A DNA stretch of 64,000 bases from Gelatoporia subvermispora B (taxonomy: Eukaryota > Basidiomycota > Agaricomycetes > Polyporales > Gelatoporiaceae). Below the pieces are notes generated by a model. It did not search any database, was not told where the DNA came from, and was given only the letters and a program-made list of their open reading frames with translations. The position numbers and the translations under genes are program-made. Position 1 is the stretch's first letter, and the number at the start of each line of letters is the position of its first letter. The stretch is taken from positions 254,382 to 318,381 of the forward strand of contig KB445803.1 of assembly GCA_000320605.2 (NCBI GenBank), written 5' to 3'. This document shows positions 37,169 through 49,500 of this stretch, piece after piece.

Positions 37169-39048
37169 ATGTCGGAGGGCGACAACGGCCATTCCGCTCT
37201 ACACACTCCTACTCTCTACGCTCAGGCACTTTCTCCGCTCTCCGAGAATGGCTGGGAGAATGCACCGAGCCCATCCGCTACCATGGTGAGCGAGTATACA
37301 TTGAATATTCCTGGCAGAAGAATCGACGAGGTAATAAACGAATATCAATCTCGCAGGAGCCTCCCAGCGCAGCGGAGCTCGCCATGGAACTTCAACTCGA
37401 GCGCATGCGCGTCGAGGAGGCACTGAGTGCGCGCGACGCGGTAGTGACACGTCTCGCCGACGCGTGCAAGTCCATCCGCCAGAAAGCGACCCTAATCGAG
37501 CGGCTGCAGAGCGAGAAGTCCGCGCTCGAGTGCCAGGGCGGAGGAATGGAGATCCGTGCCGGAGAAAGAGGGATCCGCGAGGTGGACAAGAGGAGGTTCA
37601 TAGGCGAGATCGGTCGGCTGGCTGAGATTATCAAGTACTTGGAGAACCAAGTGAAGGGGAAAAGTGAGAGAGAGATGTTGCAAGGTGGTAAGGAGAACAC
37701 CAATGTCATCTTCGAAACTGGGCATAAATGTGAGGTGAGTGGACCAATGTGCTGTTCGGTACTGAAAGCAAATGGGACTGTATGCGGCTCAGGTGTTGGA
37801 GTATGATTGGGAGACGTCTGTCCAGAAGCTCCTGCAGTTTGTGAACACAGGCACAACTGCGAGAGTTCTCAGGGATTCATCCAACGAGACGTCTCGGTCC
37901 AGCACACCAGCCACGATCAAGATGGAGAGAATTGTTTCAAGCCGTGGAGACACCCTAGTCAGCGAACTTGGGCAAGATATGCGTACACTCTCTTTGGATA
38001 TCACCCGCAGCGTTATGCATGAGGTTAGCAGCGGTCACCGGCCGAGTTTCATCGTCTCACCAAATGCATCCCATTCAGGTCGCACCTTCTTATGCAGATC
38101 CCGCGGTCAGGATCGAGGCAAGGAACACCGTTCTAGCCGGCCTACCAATCCCATCTGGCATACCCGAAGACTCGTTACGTCCAATCGTGCTCCCAGCTCC
38201 TGCGACCATTCACGAGTTCCTCGGAACGATGTCAGGTGTAAGTCGTCTACTTACCGGCTCACCTGGTTTTGTTAAATGATGCCGAGGACAGTCTCTTCGG
38301 ACGCAGTGAGTTGTTCCAGATACCTTCGAATTTGCTCTTATGTCATAAGGCTGGGCAATTACCGCGTCTTTCATGATGCACTCATCTCATGGTGTAATGA
38401 ACGCGAGGAACACGGCTACTTTCTCACGCCCGTCTTCAAATGCAACACAAACCCTCGTGTGACTACTGCGCATCGCTGGTCAATAGTTGATCTCACAACG
38501 AAGTTGAACAAGCCAACCGGTACGTCTCGCACAATAGGACTTTACCACCAGCTCATAGACAGGTCTCTTAGAATGTTTCTATAACAAGGATGAGAAGTGG
38601 TACTACGCAGGCGTGTACAAGGCTTTCTGGCTCGACGAGCTCTCTACGCAAGAGTGGGAGAGCCTCTCTAACGAGGTTTGCGTTTGCATTCCTGTTCAAT
38701 ACGTGTTCTTCCATCCCAGCGCAGACCACTTCAGCCATTATCAAGGAAACCCTCGCGGGTCGCAAGAACACCTCGCCGCAGACTATCTACGAAACTGGCC
38801 AGCTCTACGCGGCTGGCGCACTGAAGGTCCATTGTGTTGCCTTGCAGTGCATCGGGTTCAACAACACGCTGTATCGTGCGATCTTGGACCAAGCTACAAA
38901 GTGTGCACAAGCAAGTAAATGGCGGAGTGTCCCCTGGACTCAAAGCCCGGTCGTTTGTTCTCCCAATTTGAACATCGATTCATTTACTGGCCCTAGAATG
39001 CTGCGTGGCGGCGATGACGGCAACGCGGAGAGCAACAACAATGCGTGA
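37169..39048 (+). CDS. Coiled-coil protein with C-terminal DUF6697-like domain
   Basis: ATG 37169 gives MSEGDNGHSALHTPTLYAQA. A 68-nt intron (about 37286-37353) leads into a long coiled coil (AELAMELQLERMRVEEALSA, RLADACKSIRQKATLIERLQ, RRFIGEIGRLAEIIKYLENQ). Later exons read VLEYDWETSVQKLLQFVN, VAPSYADPAVRIEARNTVL, PAPATIHEFLGTMSG, LGNYRVFHDALISWCNEREE, then the DUF6697-like part: KWYYAGVYKAFWLDELSTQE and KNTSPQTIYETGQLYAAGAL, KVHCVALQCIGFNNTLYRAI. DUF6697 is a mushroom-specific domain of unknown function. The 3' end is uncertain: without a last intron the stop is at 39046-39048; a GTAAAT...CCTAG intron would extend it. The repeat block ends only 125 bp before the start codon. Confidence 0.7.
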
Positions 39049-39594
39049 TGGTGAGCTGGTGTATGTAGTTTCTCTTGGACCTGTCACTTTGGACGACTCG
39101 TGATTGTGTCTGGCGCCGATGTCTCCCTAGATTCTCCTCGTGTATTGTGCATGTTCTGTATCCCTGTCGTTCCCCTGCCTGTATAACCCTGTATACCCTC
39201 CCTGTGTCCCCGTATCCGCAATTCCTGTATCTATACGTCGTGTAATGTTCGCTAGACTGGAAGCTTGGGCTTGATGTAGCGCTATCTCGGATCTATTTGG
39301 TCTCTTATCTAGGCGATGGTCCCGCACACGGGGGAGATCAAGCGCGGACGTATGTTCTCCACGTCCCGCTGACTTGCAGACGATAGCACGCCACGGCCAG
39401 GCATGGCTCGAGCCTGGCAATCGCGGGTAGCCGTGTGTTCCCCTATTCCTCCTGGCTGCTGGAAATAAGCGAGCGCTACAGTATATATATCAAACGCTCA
39501 CCGGCGTTTATCGACAGGCCCTCTTACCACCCTCGACGAGAAGGCCCGTAGAACCACCGAGCTGCGAGCGTACCGATTCTGAACGATCTGCACA
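39049..39594. other. Intergenic with promoter of the amine oxidase
   Basis: A 546-bp spacer; apart from the TATA box at 39482-39490 no feature is visible. Confidence 0.4.
39482..39490 (+). promoter_or_regulatory. TATA box of the copper amine oxidase gene
   Basis: AGTATATATATCAAAC lies about 105-113 bp before ATG 39595, a normal distance for a fungal core promoter with a short leader. Confidence 0.5.
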
Positions 39595-42382
39595 ATGTCC
39601 GTCCCGAATACTGCGCCAAGTACCGCGACGTCGGTCCAGGAGACCACCCGCACGAAGCTGCCGGGCTTCAAGCACCCCCTCGACCCGCTGACGCCGGACG
39701 AGGTGAGCCATTATCGCTGCACCGTTTTGCGAATCTTCCCCGACGAGATAGCTCGTATCTAGATTGTTGCGGCGTCCCTGAGCATACGGCAGTACACCGC
39801 TGTGAAGACCGGCATCCGCGCGATTAGGTTCATCACGACGTCTCTCCTTCCCCCGCCCAAGCGTGCGGTCCTTGCGTATCTTGGGATCCCGCTCAATCCT
39901 GGAGAGGCTCCGGAGCCTGCACGGGAAATTATACGAAAGGCAGAAGTGGACGTGCGTGCACATGCAGATCTCCGCTCGATTCGCAACTGATTCCATCTGT
40001 GATCCCCGCAGTTATTTGACGTCGTCTCGGGGTACGTCATATCAATTATGATCAACGCGGATCTGCAAGTCTGAAAACGTGTAGCAATGCGTACAATACT
40101 GTATTATCGCTGAAGGAAGGACAATGGGAGGTAGACTCCTTGGATCAGCTTCCGGAAGGCGTGCAGCCTCAGATCACCGTTGAGGAACTCTTGCTATGTG
40201 AGGAGATCATTCGCAAAGATGAGCGAGTGCAGAAGCTTGCAGCCGATGTCGGTATGCAACACAACGCTACAGAATTCTATATGTCCTGACGTCTCGCAGG
40301 CGTTACACCGGAGCAGCTGCACGCCGATGGATGGGCAATCGGATTTGACGAGCGATTCCCCAAAAAGTCCCGCATTCAACAGGCGCTGCTTTTTGCCCGA
40401 TTCTCCAAGCACGACAATCTCTATGCTCATCCCATGGTACTTACACCGTCGTGGGACACGATAACACAGTTATGAGACCCTGACTGCTTTGCCTACCAGG
40501 ACTTCATCCCCGTCGTGGACTCGATTGCGCAGAAAGTCATCCACATTGACTTCCCACCACGATACCGCAAGCCCCAGCCTGGCGCTTCCGACTCGCTCTT
40601 CACGCAACATGGGCTCGATGTTGAGCTCACTGCTACCTCTACGGTACCACCAGCACTGGAGGACGATGCATATGGTGCTGCGAAACGCGAGCGCATCCCC
40701 CCACCCCGTGAGGCATGGGACTTCCTCCCTGACCTGATGGCGCAGAAACCGGGCGGCAACTTCAAGGTACGGGACGACGTGAAGCCTCTGCATGTCGTGC
40801 AGCCCGAGGGTGTGAGCTTCAAGATCAGCGGCCACGAACTCGAGTGGCAGAAGTGGAAGATGCACATCGGTGGGTGCCTCTTGTGGGCCCATTGTAGTGC
40901 TTGTGGACCTGATGTGTTCGCATGATGCAGCCTTCCATCATCGCGAAGGTATCGTGATCTCCACTGTCACCTACAACGACGACGGAAACGTGCGCCCGGT
41001 GTTTTACCGCTTGTCGCTATCGGAGATGGTCGTGCCATATGGTGCCCCCGAACACCCACATCCCAGGAAGCATGCTTTTGACGTGTAAGCAACTTAGTGC
41101 GAGTCCCAGCGCCGACGATCCTCACCAGCGCTTCAGCGGCGAGTACGGAATGGGGACTATGGCTAACGAGCTTTCGCTCGGATGTGACTGTTTGGGCAAG
41201 ATCCACTACTTGGTGCGTTTCAAGTGGTATGTACTGTCGACGAGCACCATAGCTGAACCAGCTATCTTAGCCTGGTTCGTACGTTGCACACGATGGCGCG
41301 GCTGTAGAGATCAAGAATGTAATCTGCATTCACGAAGAGGATGCTGGGCTACTGTGGAAGCACACCGATTTCCGTGTTGGCGGCCGTTCACATGCAGTTC
41401 GGAGCCGCCGACTCGTCGTTAGCATGATCTGCACACTCGCAAATTACGGTCCGTTCACACCTCGATTAATCTGCCACTGGCGCTAACTTCCATTGTATAG
41501 AGTACATCTGGAACTACTACTTCTACCAGGATGGAAACGTCGAGCTTGAGATTAGGCTCACCGGGATTCTGCAGGTATACGCCGCTGCCCAGGACGAGCC
41601 AAACGTCTTCGGAACGACGATTGCGCCCGGCATCAACGCTCACTACCACCAGCACCTCTTCTCGATCCGCGTTGACCCTATGGTCGACGGGTTGCACAAT
41701 ACAGTTATCGAGACGGACATTCTCCCGCTCCCTGCGCCGACCGGTTCAGCCGCGAACTACGCCGGTAACGCGTTCATCACGCGCGAGCGGCCCATTGCCA
41801 CTGCGTCTGAGGGCGCGCGCGACGCCAGCTACGAGACGGATCGCCGCTGGACGGTCGTGAACCCGAAGCGGCGGCACTCAGCATCGGGCAAGTTCGTGGG
41901 ATACACGCTCGGCGTGCGCGGCGCGACGGTCCCGCTTATGGTGCACGCGGATGGGCCCGTCGGGCGCCGTGCAACGTTCGCGAAGAAGCCGCTGTGGGTT
42001 GTGAAAGAGCGCGAAGGCCCGAAGGGCGGGCGTATGTGGCCTTCGGGGAAGTATGTGCCTCAGACACGCGAGGAGCCGGAGGACTCGGTCGGCAAGTGGG
42101 CGCAGGGAGACGAAAGCCTCGTCGAGGAGGACCTTCTTGTATATATCACGGCTGGTACGTGCCTCTTTGATCTACGGGTGTTCCATATTCCCAGACTGGC
42201 TTGCAGGTATCACGCACATTCCGCGTCCCGAGGACTGGCCGGTCATGCCAGCGGAATTTGTACGCCTAATGTTCCGACCTGTCCATTTCTTCAAGACGAA
42301 TCCTGGTATGGACGTTCCTGGAGCGAATGATTCGCACAGCCGGGCGGCGTTTGAGAACGGAGATGCTTGCTGTTCAAATTGA
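39595..42382 (+). CDS. Copper amine oxidase (primary-amine oxidase)
   Basis: Oxidises primary amines to aldehydes with release of ammonia and hydrogen peroxide, using copper and the self-generated cofactor TPQ. Exon 1 is 39595-39702 ([20 protein letters not shown]). Downstream are the N2/N3 domains ([30 protein letters not shown]) and the catalytic barrel: [35 protein letters not shown], the aspartate-containing loop, and TPQ motif TLANYEYIW. The TPQ-forming tyrosine codon is 41445-41447, one base before a 52-nt intron (41449-41500). Copper histidines appear in [15 protein letters not shown] and further on in [15 protein letters not shown]. No signal peptide is seen and the C-terminus (DACCSN) has no peroxisomal SKL signal, so it is probably cytosolic. 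Apparently intact. Confidence 0.93.
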
Positions 42383-42762
42383 GCACCACAGCGACAAGGA
42401 ACGTTGTAGATTGCATGCATGAGAAAGTCGTCTGTAATTCAAAAAAGGTAAACAAGGGGTGTAAGGACAAATGTATACTTGTAACTTCGAAATACCATGT
42501 CTTTCTTATCACAATATCGAAAGCAAATTCTGCATGATGAACAATCCTTGACCTGCCATTCAATTTGCCTGATCCTGCGTGACGATAATAAGGCGACTAG
42601 CACTCGCCCAAATCAACGCAACCGTACATAGAATCCCTTGTATACGACCCCGCCGGTAAACAACACTCAAAGCATAGCTAATGCTGGTGATAACAGTGAT
42701 AAGTCCGCTAGCATGACCATCGTACAGATACGAACTCTATGGGAAGAAAGGGAAGCTAGACG
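42383..42762. other. Convergent intergenic spacer
   Basis: 380 bp between the amine oxidase stop and the eIF2A stop. It must hold both 3' ends; no gene seen. Confidence 0.4.
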
Positions 42763-44862
42763 CTATGAGGAGATGCCTAACCCTGCAAGTTCCTTCCGGA
42801 TCTCAGCCTCCGACTCGATCTTCTTGAGCTGCGTCGCTTCAAGACGTTCACCCTTCTTGGCCTTCTCCTTGAGTTCTTCGATGGCTTTCAGCTGGAAGCG
42901 GAGGAAGTGAGAACAACGGTCGCCAAGGTGAGACAATAAAACATACCTTTTTGTTGAGGTTGCGGAGCTTCTTAGCGGTGGGATCCAGACCATTATCGAC
43001 ACCAGGTGTAGGAGGTACAGAGCCATTGACGGGGCTGGGAGGAAGCTCCTGCCCGTTGACTTGGATGTCAATGGTCAGGCGCGCGGACTCCTCGCCACCC
43101 GCAGCACCCTCCTTCTTGCCACCTTCCTTGTCTTTTGCACCCTTGCGCTTCCGGCCGCGCTTCTCCGTATCGCCGTTGCGCACAGGCGACGGCGACGTCG
43201 GCGCCCCGGGCACGTGTTTCCTCCCGTTAGTCGGACGACCGGGGGCGGGACTGCGGCTGTACCGCCCGTTCGGTGTTGAATGGCCACTGGGTGTGCCGTC
43301 ATCGCGCTTGTAAGCCGAAGAAGCCTCCAAGCCCCGCGCACCTGGCGGCCGGTACGCACCCGCAGGTCTCGATGGTGCGGGCTTCGCGACGGCTACGTGT
43401 TGCAGGACACTGGGTGCGGGAGGAGGGCATGGTGGGACGTTCTGTGGGAATGCAGGAGCAGAATCGACTGGAATGGGCCGCCATGATGCCTGGTAGAGCT
43501 CCTCAATCGACTGGAGGTGGACGAGAGGGCCTGTGCAATGCCAGATCTTGATGCCATTGTCGACTCGAAGTCGAGGAGAGAGAGTCGCCGTAAGCAAAAA
43601 CCGACCATCAGGTGACCACTCGCAGTGAGAGGTGTTGGACGCGTCGATAGTGGTGACCTTGTTAAGGGTTCTGCGGTCATAGATGTCGACCTTTCCAGCG
43701 AGGTTGCCAAACCCTGCCATGGCAATCAGTCTGCCTTGCGGGTTGAAAGAAACGAAGTTGAAGAAGGCAGAGCCGAAGTCATGCAGTGTCTTGGCCCGGT
43801 GGTCGAACAGCATAGCCTTGGCGGGCATGACTGGCAAGATATATTAGCTTAAGCCGTAACATCAACGGCATAGCCGATTCAACTCACAGCCATAGATGAC
43901 GACAAATTCCTTTGAGTTGGGGCTCCATGCGAAATCATGGACCGGTCCCTCCTTGTCCAAAGTGACACGGCAATCAAAGTTACCCGCTGCACTTAACAGG
44001 TAAAGACCACCGGTTTCGCCGTAGTAGCTCTTGTTCGCCTGATCGACCTCAGTCTGTGTAAGCACCAAAACGTGGGTACCAAGCGTGTTCCACTTGATCT
44101 GCGCGCGATCAGCCTTGAAGAATGTCTTCTGGGAGGTAGGCATGCCGGTTAAGGCAGTCAAGCTGTAGGTCTTGACACTGGCGGGCTGGCCCTGGATCTG
44201 GGATGAGATATAACTCTACTAAGCGCGATTGAAGCTCACCTTCTTCTCCGCAGCGAAAACTGCAACAGACGGGTTCAAGCCAGGGCTAAGCGCTATGCTC
44301 GTAGCACCCTCGACCTTGAGCTTGTCCACGACTCCGCTCGACCACTCCGCAGGTCTAAAAACCTGAATCTCCTGCCCCACGAGACGGATGGCATGCGACT
44401 CTGAGATGGTGTACTGCAGCTCCCAACCCTCCTGTGACTTCTGCGTGAAGGCGATCAGCTCCTCGCCAGTTGACACGGAGAACACGCGGAGATTCTTGTG
44501 CTGAGATCCGTCCTCCAATTTCACAGGCCTCTCCCAGGTCGAGAAATATGTGCCGCGGGGTGAAAAGCTTATCTCGACGATGTTGGGGAGGGAGAGCTCC
44601 TGCAGCAGTTGAGCGCCTTCCGCCTGGTATATCCGCACACCTGTGGGCACGGCGTATGAAAATAGACGGCCATCCGGGCTGTAATGATAGGTGCGCGCGG
44701 GAACATCAGGACCCGGGAAGTTGTTCAAAGGCTCGTAGTTTGGTGTGCCGCCGACGAGACCTAGGCTTTTTTGCGCACGGACTAGAGACCACGTCAGCCT
44801 CTTTCCCTGCTACAAACCCGGGAAAACTCACATGCAAACTGCTGAGAGGGCTGCGAAGCCAT
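42763..44862 (-). CDS. eIF2A: Eukaryotic translation initiation factor 2A
   Basis: eIF2A delivers Met-tRNAi in a GTP-independent manner and binds the 40S subunit. Start 44862 gives MASQPSQQFAVRAQKSLGLV. The WD-type beta-propeller follows (FPGPDVPARTYHYSPDGRLF, VEISFSPRGTYFSTWERPVK, AIRLVGQEIQVFRPAEWSSG, AQIKWNTLGTHVLVLTQTEV, GPVHDFAWSPNSKEFVVIYG, PQGRLIAMAGFGNLAGKVDI, SHCEWSPDGRFLLTATLSPR, GIKIWHCTGPLVH), then a Pro/Ser/Lys-rich linker and a C-terminal charged helix (KKLRNLNKKLKAIEELKEKA). At least four short introns are removed. Length (about 640 residues) and propeller order match the family. It is convergent with the amine oxidase. Confidence 0.95.
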
Positions 44863-45450
44863 CGTGAGGAGGAGACGGGTGGTAGAAGCAAGCGAATGCT
44901 TCAGACGTGGAGGTGGAGAAGAAAATGGGTGAGATGGTCGCCTTCTCTCCGCCAACTGCAAGAAACGACCCGCTCAATTATGTAATTACGGTCTATAAGA
45001 GGCTTATCGCTGTTGATTCAAATCATGTCGAAATCGAACTGAACCATTCCGAACGAGTGGCTGACACCGAACGGCACAGCTCGGTTCCGGAAACGTACTG
45101 TAGGAAGGGACAAGTTCTCTCGACAAATCATCTCGAGGATCATATCGGCCGATACGTGCATGGAAGTCGATTCGCGAGTGAATGACAAAAAGACACGGAT
45201 TTTCTGAATTCGTCCAAACACGAGTAGTATATACTACACTTTGGAAAGTCTCCGACCGACATTATTCTACATATTTACACGTCAGATAGCGTTGATCATT
45301 ACACTCGTATGGTTCGTATTTTGGCCGGTCTACGACCTTCATCGGGAAGCACTGCAAGTGATAGCAAGAGACATCGACAGATTAGTGATGGGGTCCATAG
45401 AGGAGAGGGGTATGCATGCATAAGTGATACAATAAATCGTCTTGGCGTCT
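44863..45450. other. Intergenic, eIF2A promoter region
   Basis: 588 bp between two minus-strand genes. It should contain the eIF2A promoter. A short open frame on plus shows no motif. Confidence 0.4.
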
Positions 45451-46660
45451 TTATGCGTGGACGATTTCGTCGTTTTGTACGTCGGGCACTTCAAGGTCAA
45501 CAAGCCATAGCCCGCCGTGGGCGGGTTGGATAGAGACAAGCCATATGTCTTCCAACAAGCATCCCGATGCCGAACCAAGACGCCATTCCGGCTCTAGAGT
45601 CTCGTGATGTACTCTCTTTCTCTGGCAAGAATGGCATTAGCCTCCGGGCGCATCGCTTCGAGTCCGGGTGTGTGACTTACAGAAGCTCTGTCAACGAAGC
45701 GTTCGAGCTGTGCACATATGAGCTTGGCAAGCTTCGCCTTCGTGATATAACCATTCTGGTCTTGCACCGGGATGTAAGTGCCGAAGTTTGAGTAGCCAGG
45801 CCACTATACGCACATATTAGCATGAGCATTGCGGGCAGAGAATAATCGCTTACGTCGACAATCATATGAAACTGCCGCACGCCAGTCGTACTGAACACGA
45901 TGTCACGGCCGCCATCAATGGGTGTGCGATTGCGAAGTACATCGCGGACCTTGACGCCGGGCATACCACGAGCGCCAAAGTCGACCTTGTACTGAGGCCT
46001 TCGTTGTGAGACCTTAATCCGGTGTGGTACTTGTCTACGCCTGGGCAGGAATGGTTGAGGCTGTGTATGCGGAAGGGGCTGGGCTTGTGGCAGATCATGT
46101 GGAGTTTGCGGACCCGGACTCGGGAATGTCGAATCAGGCTGCTGTGATGCTGGACTCAAGCTAGCACTGGCGGAAATGGCGGCCAATGGCTCGAATGATG
46201 CCGGACTCATATGCAGTGAAGAGGGACTATTAGTCGCTGCCATAGCAAATTGATCCGAAGGGGCGAATGTAATAGCGTTCCATGGCGATAGGTAGTCCGG
46301 TTGCGGAGGAGGCCCCGGCGGGGGTAGTGGTGGGAGATACGAATACAGCGGCGATAGGGACGCATACTCTGCGGGTATGGGCTTATGATGACGTAGTAAG
46401 TGATCGGATTCAGAGGGAAGATGCGTTTGCATTACCTGTGAAGAGGGAAAGACAGACAGCCGGGGCAAGGTAGGATGTGCCAATGTCTGATCGTTTTCGT
46501 TAGAAGACTAGATGCGTCATGTTTGCAACCCATTCACCTGGTATGCCCGAGGGACCTCGGGATCGCCTGTGTTCTGGAGTGGTTGATAATAGTACAGCTG
46601 AGTAGCCCTCGCGAGCTCCTGTTGGTCAGAGGTGTTCGAGTAAGATACGTTCGACGTCAT
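45451..46660 (-). CDS. Proline-rich protein with conserved C-terminal region, unknown family
   Basis: The model starts at ATG 46660 (MTSNVSYSNTSDQQELARAT) and reads QLYYYQPLQNTGDPEVPRAY; an intron (GTGAATGG...TTCACAG) joins this to VMQTHLPSESDHLLRHHK. A disordered Pro/Gln region follows, then a structured end: RRPQYKVDFGARGMPGVKVR, DVLRNRTPIDGGRDIVFSTT, GVRQFHMIVDWPGYSNFGTY, IPVQDQNGYITKAKLAKLIC, AQLERFVDRAS, HETLEPEWRLGSASGCLLED, IWLVSIQPAHGGLWLVDLEV and stop at 45453-45451. Four exons all join in phase, which makes a real gene likely. The disordered N-terminus plus one compact alpha/beta domain ending in a WLV-type strand resembles mushroom DUF6699/DUF6741-type proteins, but I cannot assign it. 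Confidence 0.62.
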
Positions 46661-49500
46661 GCCGCCGTTCCTCTACAACTTACCCAGTGTTATGGCTAAG
46701 TTATATACTCGCGGAGGCAGCACACCGGAAGTCCTGAGAGATCAGCCGCAAGCAGAGGGTGTCAAGGCAGTGATGGCTTGCGGCGCGAATGCCATGCGAC
46801 CCCAGGTACGGAGGAGATTCAGAACCCAGCAACGTCACACTCCGGAGAAAAGCCAAAGCGGGACATTTGGGCGCGTTGAAAACACGAGGGGAGTCGAGAC
46901 ACTGACAGGAAGGGGCCTTCCAGGGCAGCTGGTAAGGTGCGCGGACCGAGTATGCGTCGTTGAGAACCTTCGGTCTCCCACTCTGCTGGACTTCGACGGA
47001 CAGGATAACAGCGCCACCGCGGCCTCACGATTGGCGGCATTATGAGCAACGATGGCCAAAGATGGCTCTGCTATGCCTGCGAACTCTACAGATCACCCAT
47101 TTTCAGCAGAAAGATGCTCTGTCGGACTTACAAAATATTGCTCAAGCGCCAAGGTGTTATTGTGCTGGAGAGCCGCTTCCGGTCCAGGCAGCGTAGCCGC
47201 GAAGTTGCTGTGCAGGCATTCCTTTTGCGGCGCGCCAGACGCGCACAGGCTTGGCGCCCTCTGCGAATGCTCGCTCAACATACCTCAGGCCTGCGCAAGT
47301 CCCGCCGCCTTCGTTCATCGCCTTCTGACATACGCCTCACTGTTTCCTGCAGGCGAGAAATGGAGGGTCTGTCAGGCCTGTAGCTTCTGGCACTACCCCG
47401 CCCGCCCGAGCGCGGGCGAGATGCGTAACCGACGCGGCGTGCAAGGGATACGACCTCCTCCGATAGGATGCAAGAGAGCATACCGCAACGAGGGTTAAAA
47501 CGACACCCTCCGGTGAATGCGAGTTGACGCGCCCCGGTTGGGGCGACCGCAGGGAGTTCGCGACAGGATCCATAGGGACCTACCGTACAGTGCGCTCGTA
47601 GAGCCCACCTCACCGGCCGTGCTCTTGCTCGAGGCTCTTGCGCTCATGCACTTTCTCACCGGTGAATTGTTTGTAGGCATGTCCCACCTTGCGAGTGGTA
47701 TAGAGGGCCGTCTTGCAGCATACTCGTCCGATGTCACTTAAACAAGAGGACTTGCTAATATTGAAGCTTTTGAGAGGCTCTACATCCTAAAGTCGCTGTG
47801 CTCATTCATGTGATAATGTGTACTCGCTTCTACTCGTTGGACCAGCCGATCATGAGTCCTGTCGCTCCTTGAAAATGGTACACATACACACCAAATAAGG
47901 GCAATGCCACGGTTGTAGATCCCGTGCGCCTTGAGGGAGTCGCTGAGAATTGTCGGAACACAATGTCTCTACATTTGAAAGTGTCAGTGGCCATCAGGAA
48001 ACAACGTGTCCTTGTGCTTCCTAGGTCCATGAGAGATAATCCCGGATGTGGATCTATTTGCGCCCAGCCAAGCCACAGGCCTCATTCTGGCTATACTGCA
48101 CTCTGAGGGTGATCTGTGGCACCAATCTCCGATTGCATTAGCTGAAATTCCTCGCAACCACGAGAAGATGGAAGTAATCGGTTTCTTTGCGACGCAGAAT
48201 CACAGAAACGACTACACAGTCAAAGAAGCGCGATACACGTGTATGGGCGGAACGTGTTGTTTGACGCGGTTCCTCGTGCCTGACAAGAAGCGTGGCAAGA
48301 AAGGAAATACATGGTTTGAGAGCGAAGATTCGATAGGACTCCCTAGTGTTTGGTCTATACTGGCTATAGCTATTGTGAGGGTGAATTGTGGAGTATCTGC
48401 GAACACGAATGTCAGATCTGCTCACCTTGCTTCACAGAAGGCCGGCTTGTCTCAAAGTTCGGAATCTATATAAATCAGCAAGTACGTGATAACCGCAGAT
48501 TGTTGGAGGAAGAACTCGATTGATGACGCCATTCACGACTTGCAGATATCCGATCTCAACGGAGGATATGTATGAGAGCTTTCTGAGCCACACAGACCGG
48601 TCAAGCCCTACATGGTCGAGAAGAAACAGAGAGATGCGGGGTGATTGCCGCGATTAATAGGCAGGCGATGAAGTCGAAGACGTGTCAGCGCCCACATGGG
48701 AGCTTAGCCTGAGCGCATCAAGTGAACCACAGACGGGGACATGATTGGTGCTTGCGATGCTTGCTACTCGTCCCAGCTGCCAGGTTCACGGCATGTGCGG
48801 CCAATTTGTGCTCTTATATAGGTGAGTCATCTCTTGCTCATTTCAAAAGTGGTGTCCGGTGCGATTCAACCCTCACTTTGCTGATCTACAGATCTGGCCA
48901 CCCGGAGGTTGTCTACATGAATGCGTGTATTCTCAGGCGGCTGAGGAGATCGATCTTCTGTTAATAACACCTTAAGCGACAGTTGAGAACCGCAGCCGAA
49001 GCCATGGAATGTAAGAGGTCTCTGTCAACCTTGGACATCATTGTCGCGTTTCTGGTCGGCACCGACTTCGAGAAATCTGCAACTCCGAACCTCCAAGTCA
49101 GTACTCAAGTACGTTTGGGCGACGAAAAATCCAGTCGCAATTACCTGATAGCTTATCACGATAGATTTCCAGTATGCCGCACCACCCGCTCCGTCTGGCA
49201 TCACAGCGCGAGACCGAACGGTCAACCAGCCGAGCATGCCGTCAGTGTCACATCTCGTCAAGGAGCTCGGAGCGCCTGACGGGATGTGGATATCTCGGCA
49301 TGGACAACTTCTGGTGTAAGATCAGCTCCTTGCTCGTATTCCGTGCCTCAGGCGTTGCGCAAATCCGATATCTGAGTCCAGTCTAGTCCATTGAGTCTAC
49401 TCTGTACACATTATGTGAGATGCATCATGATAGATAACAGCGGAGTCCAGTCGGTCCTAGAGGGCCTTGGCCGGTGGCCGCCCGCCTGCGAGACCGCACC
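46661..49500. other. Gene-poor stretch, 2.8 kb
   Basis: No supported gene. Frames at 46659-47045 plus, 47052-47498 plus and 48048-48473 plus are open for 128-148 codons but show no motif, no consistent splice sites, and a composition like translated non-coding DNA. The promoter of the 45.4-46.7 kb gene must lie at the left end. Confidence 0.4.

Noticed and set aside
46659..47045. 128-codon plus frame
   Set aside because: No motif, overlaps the promoter and start of the minus-strand gene at 46660, and looks like translated non-coding DNA.
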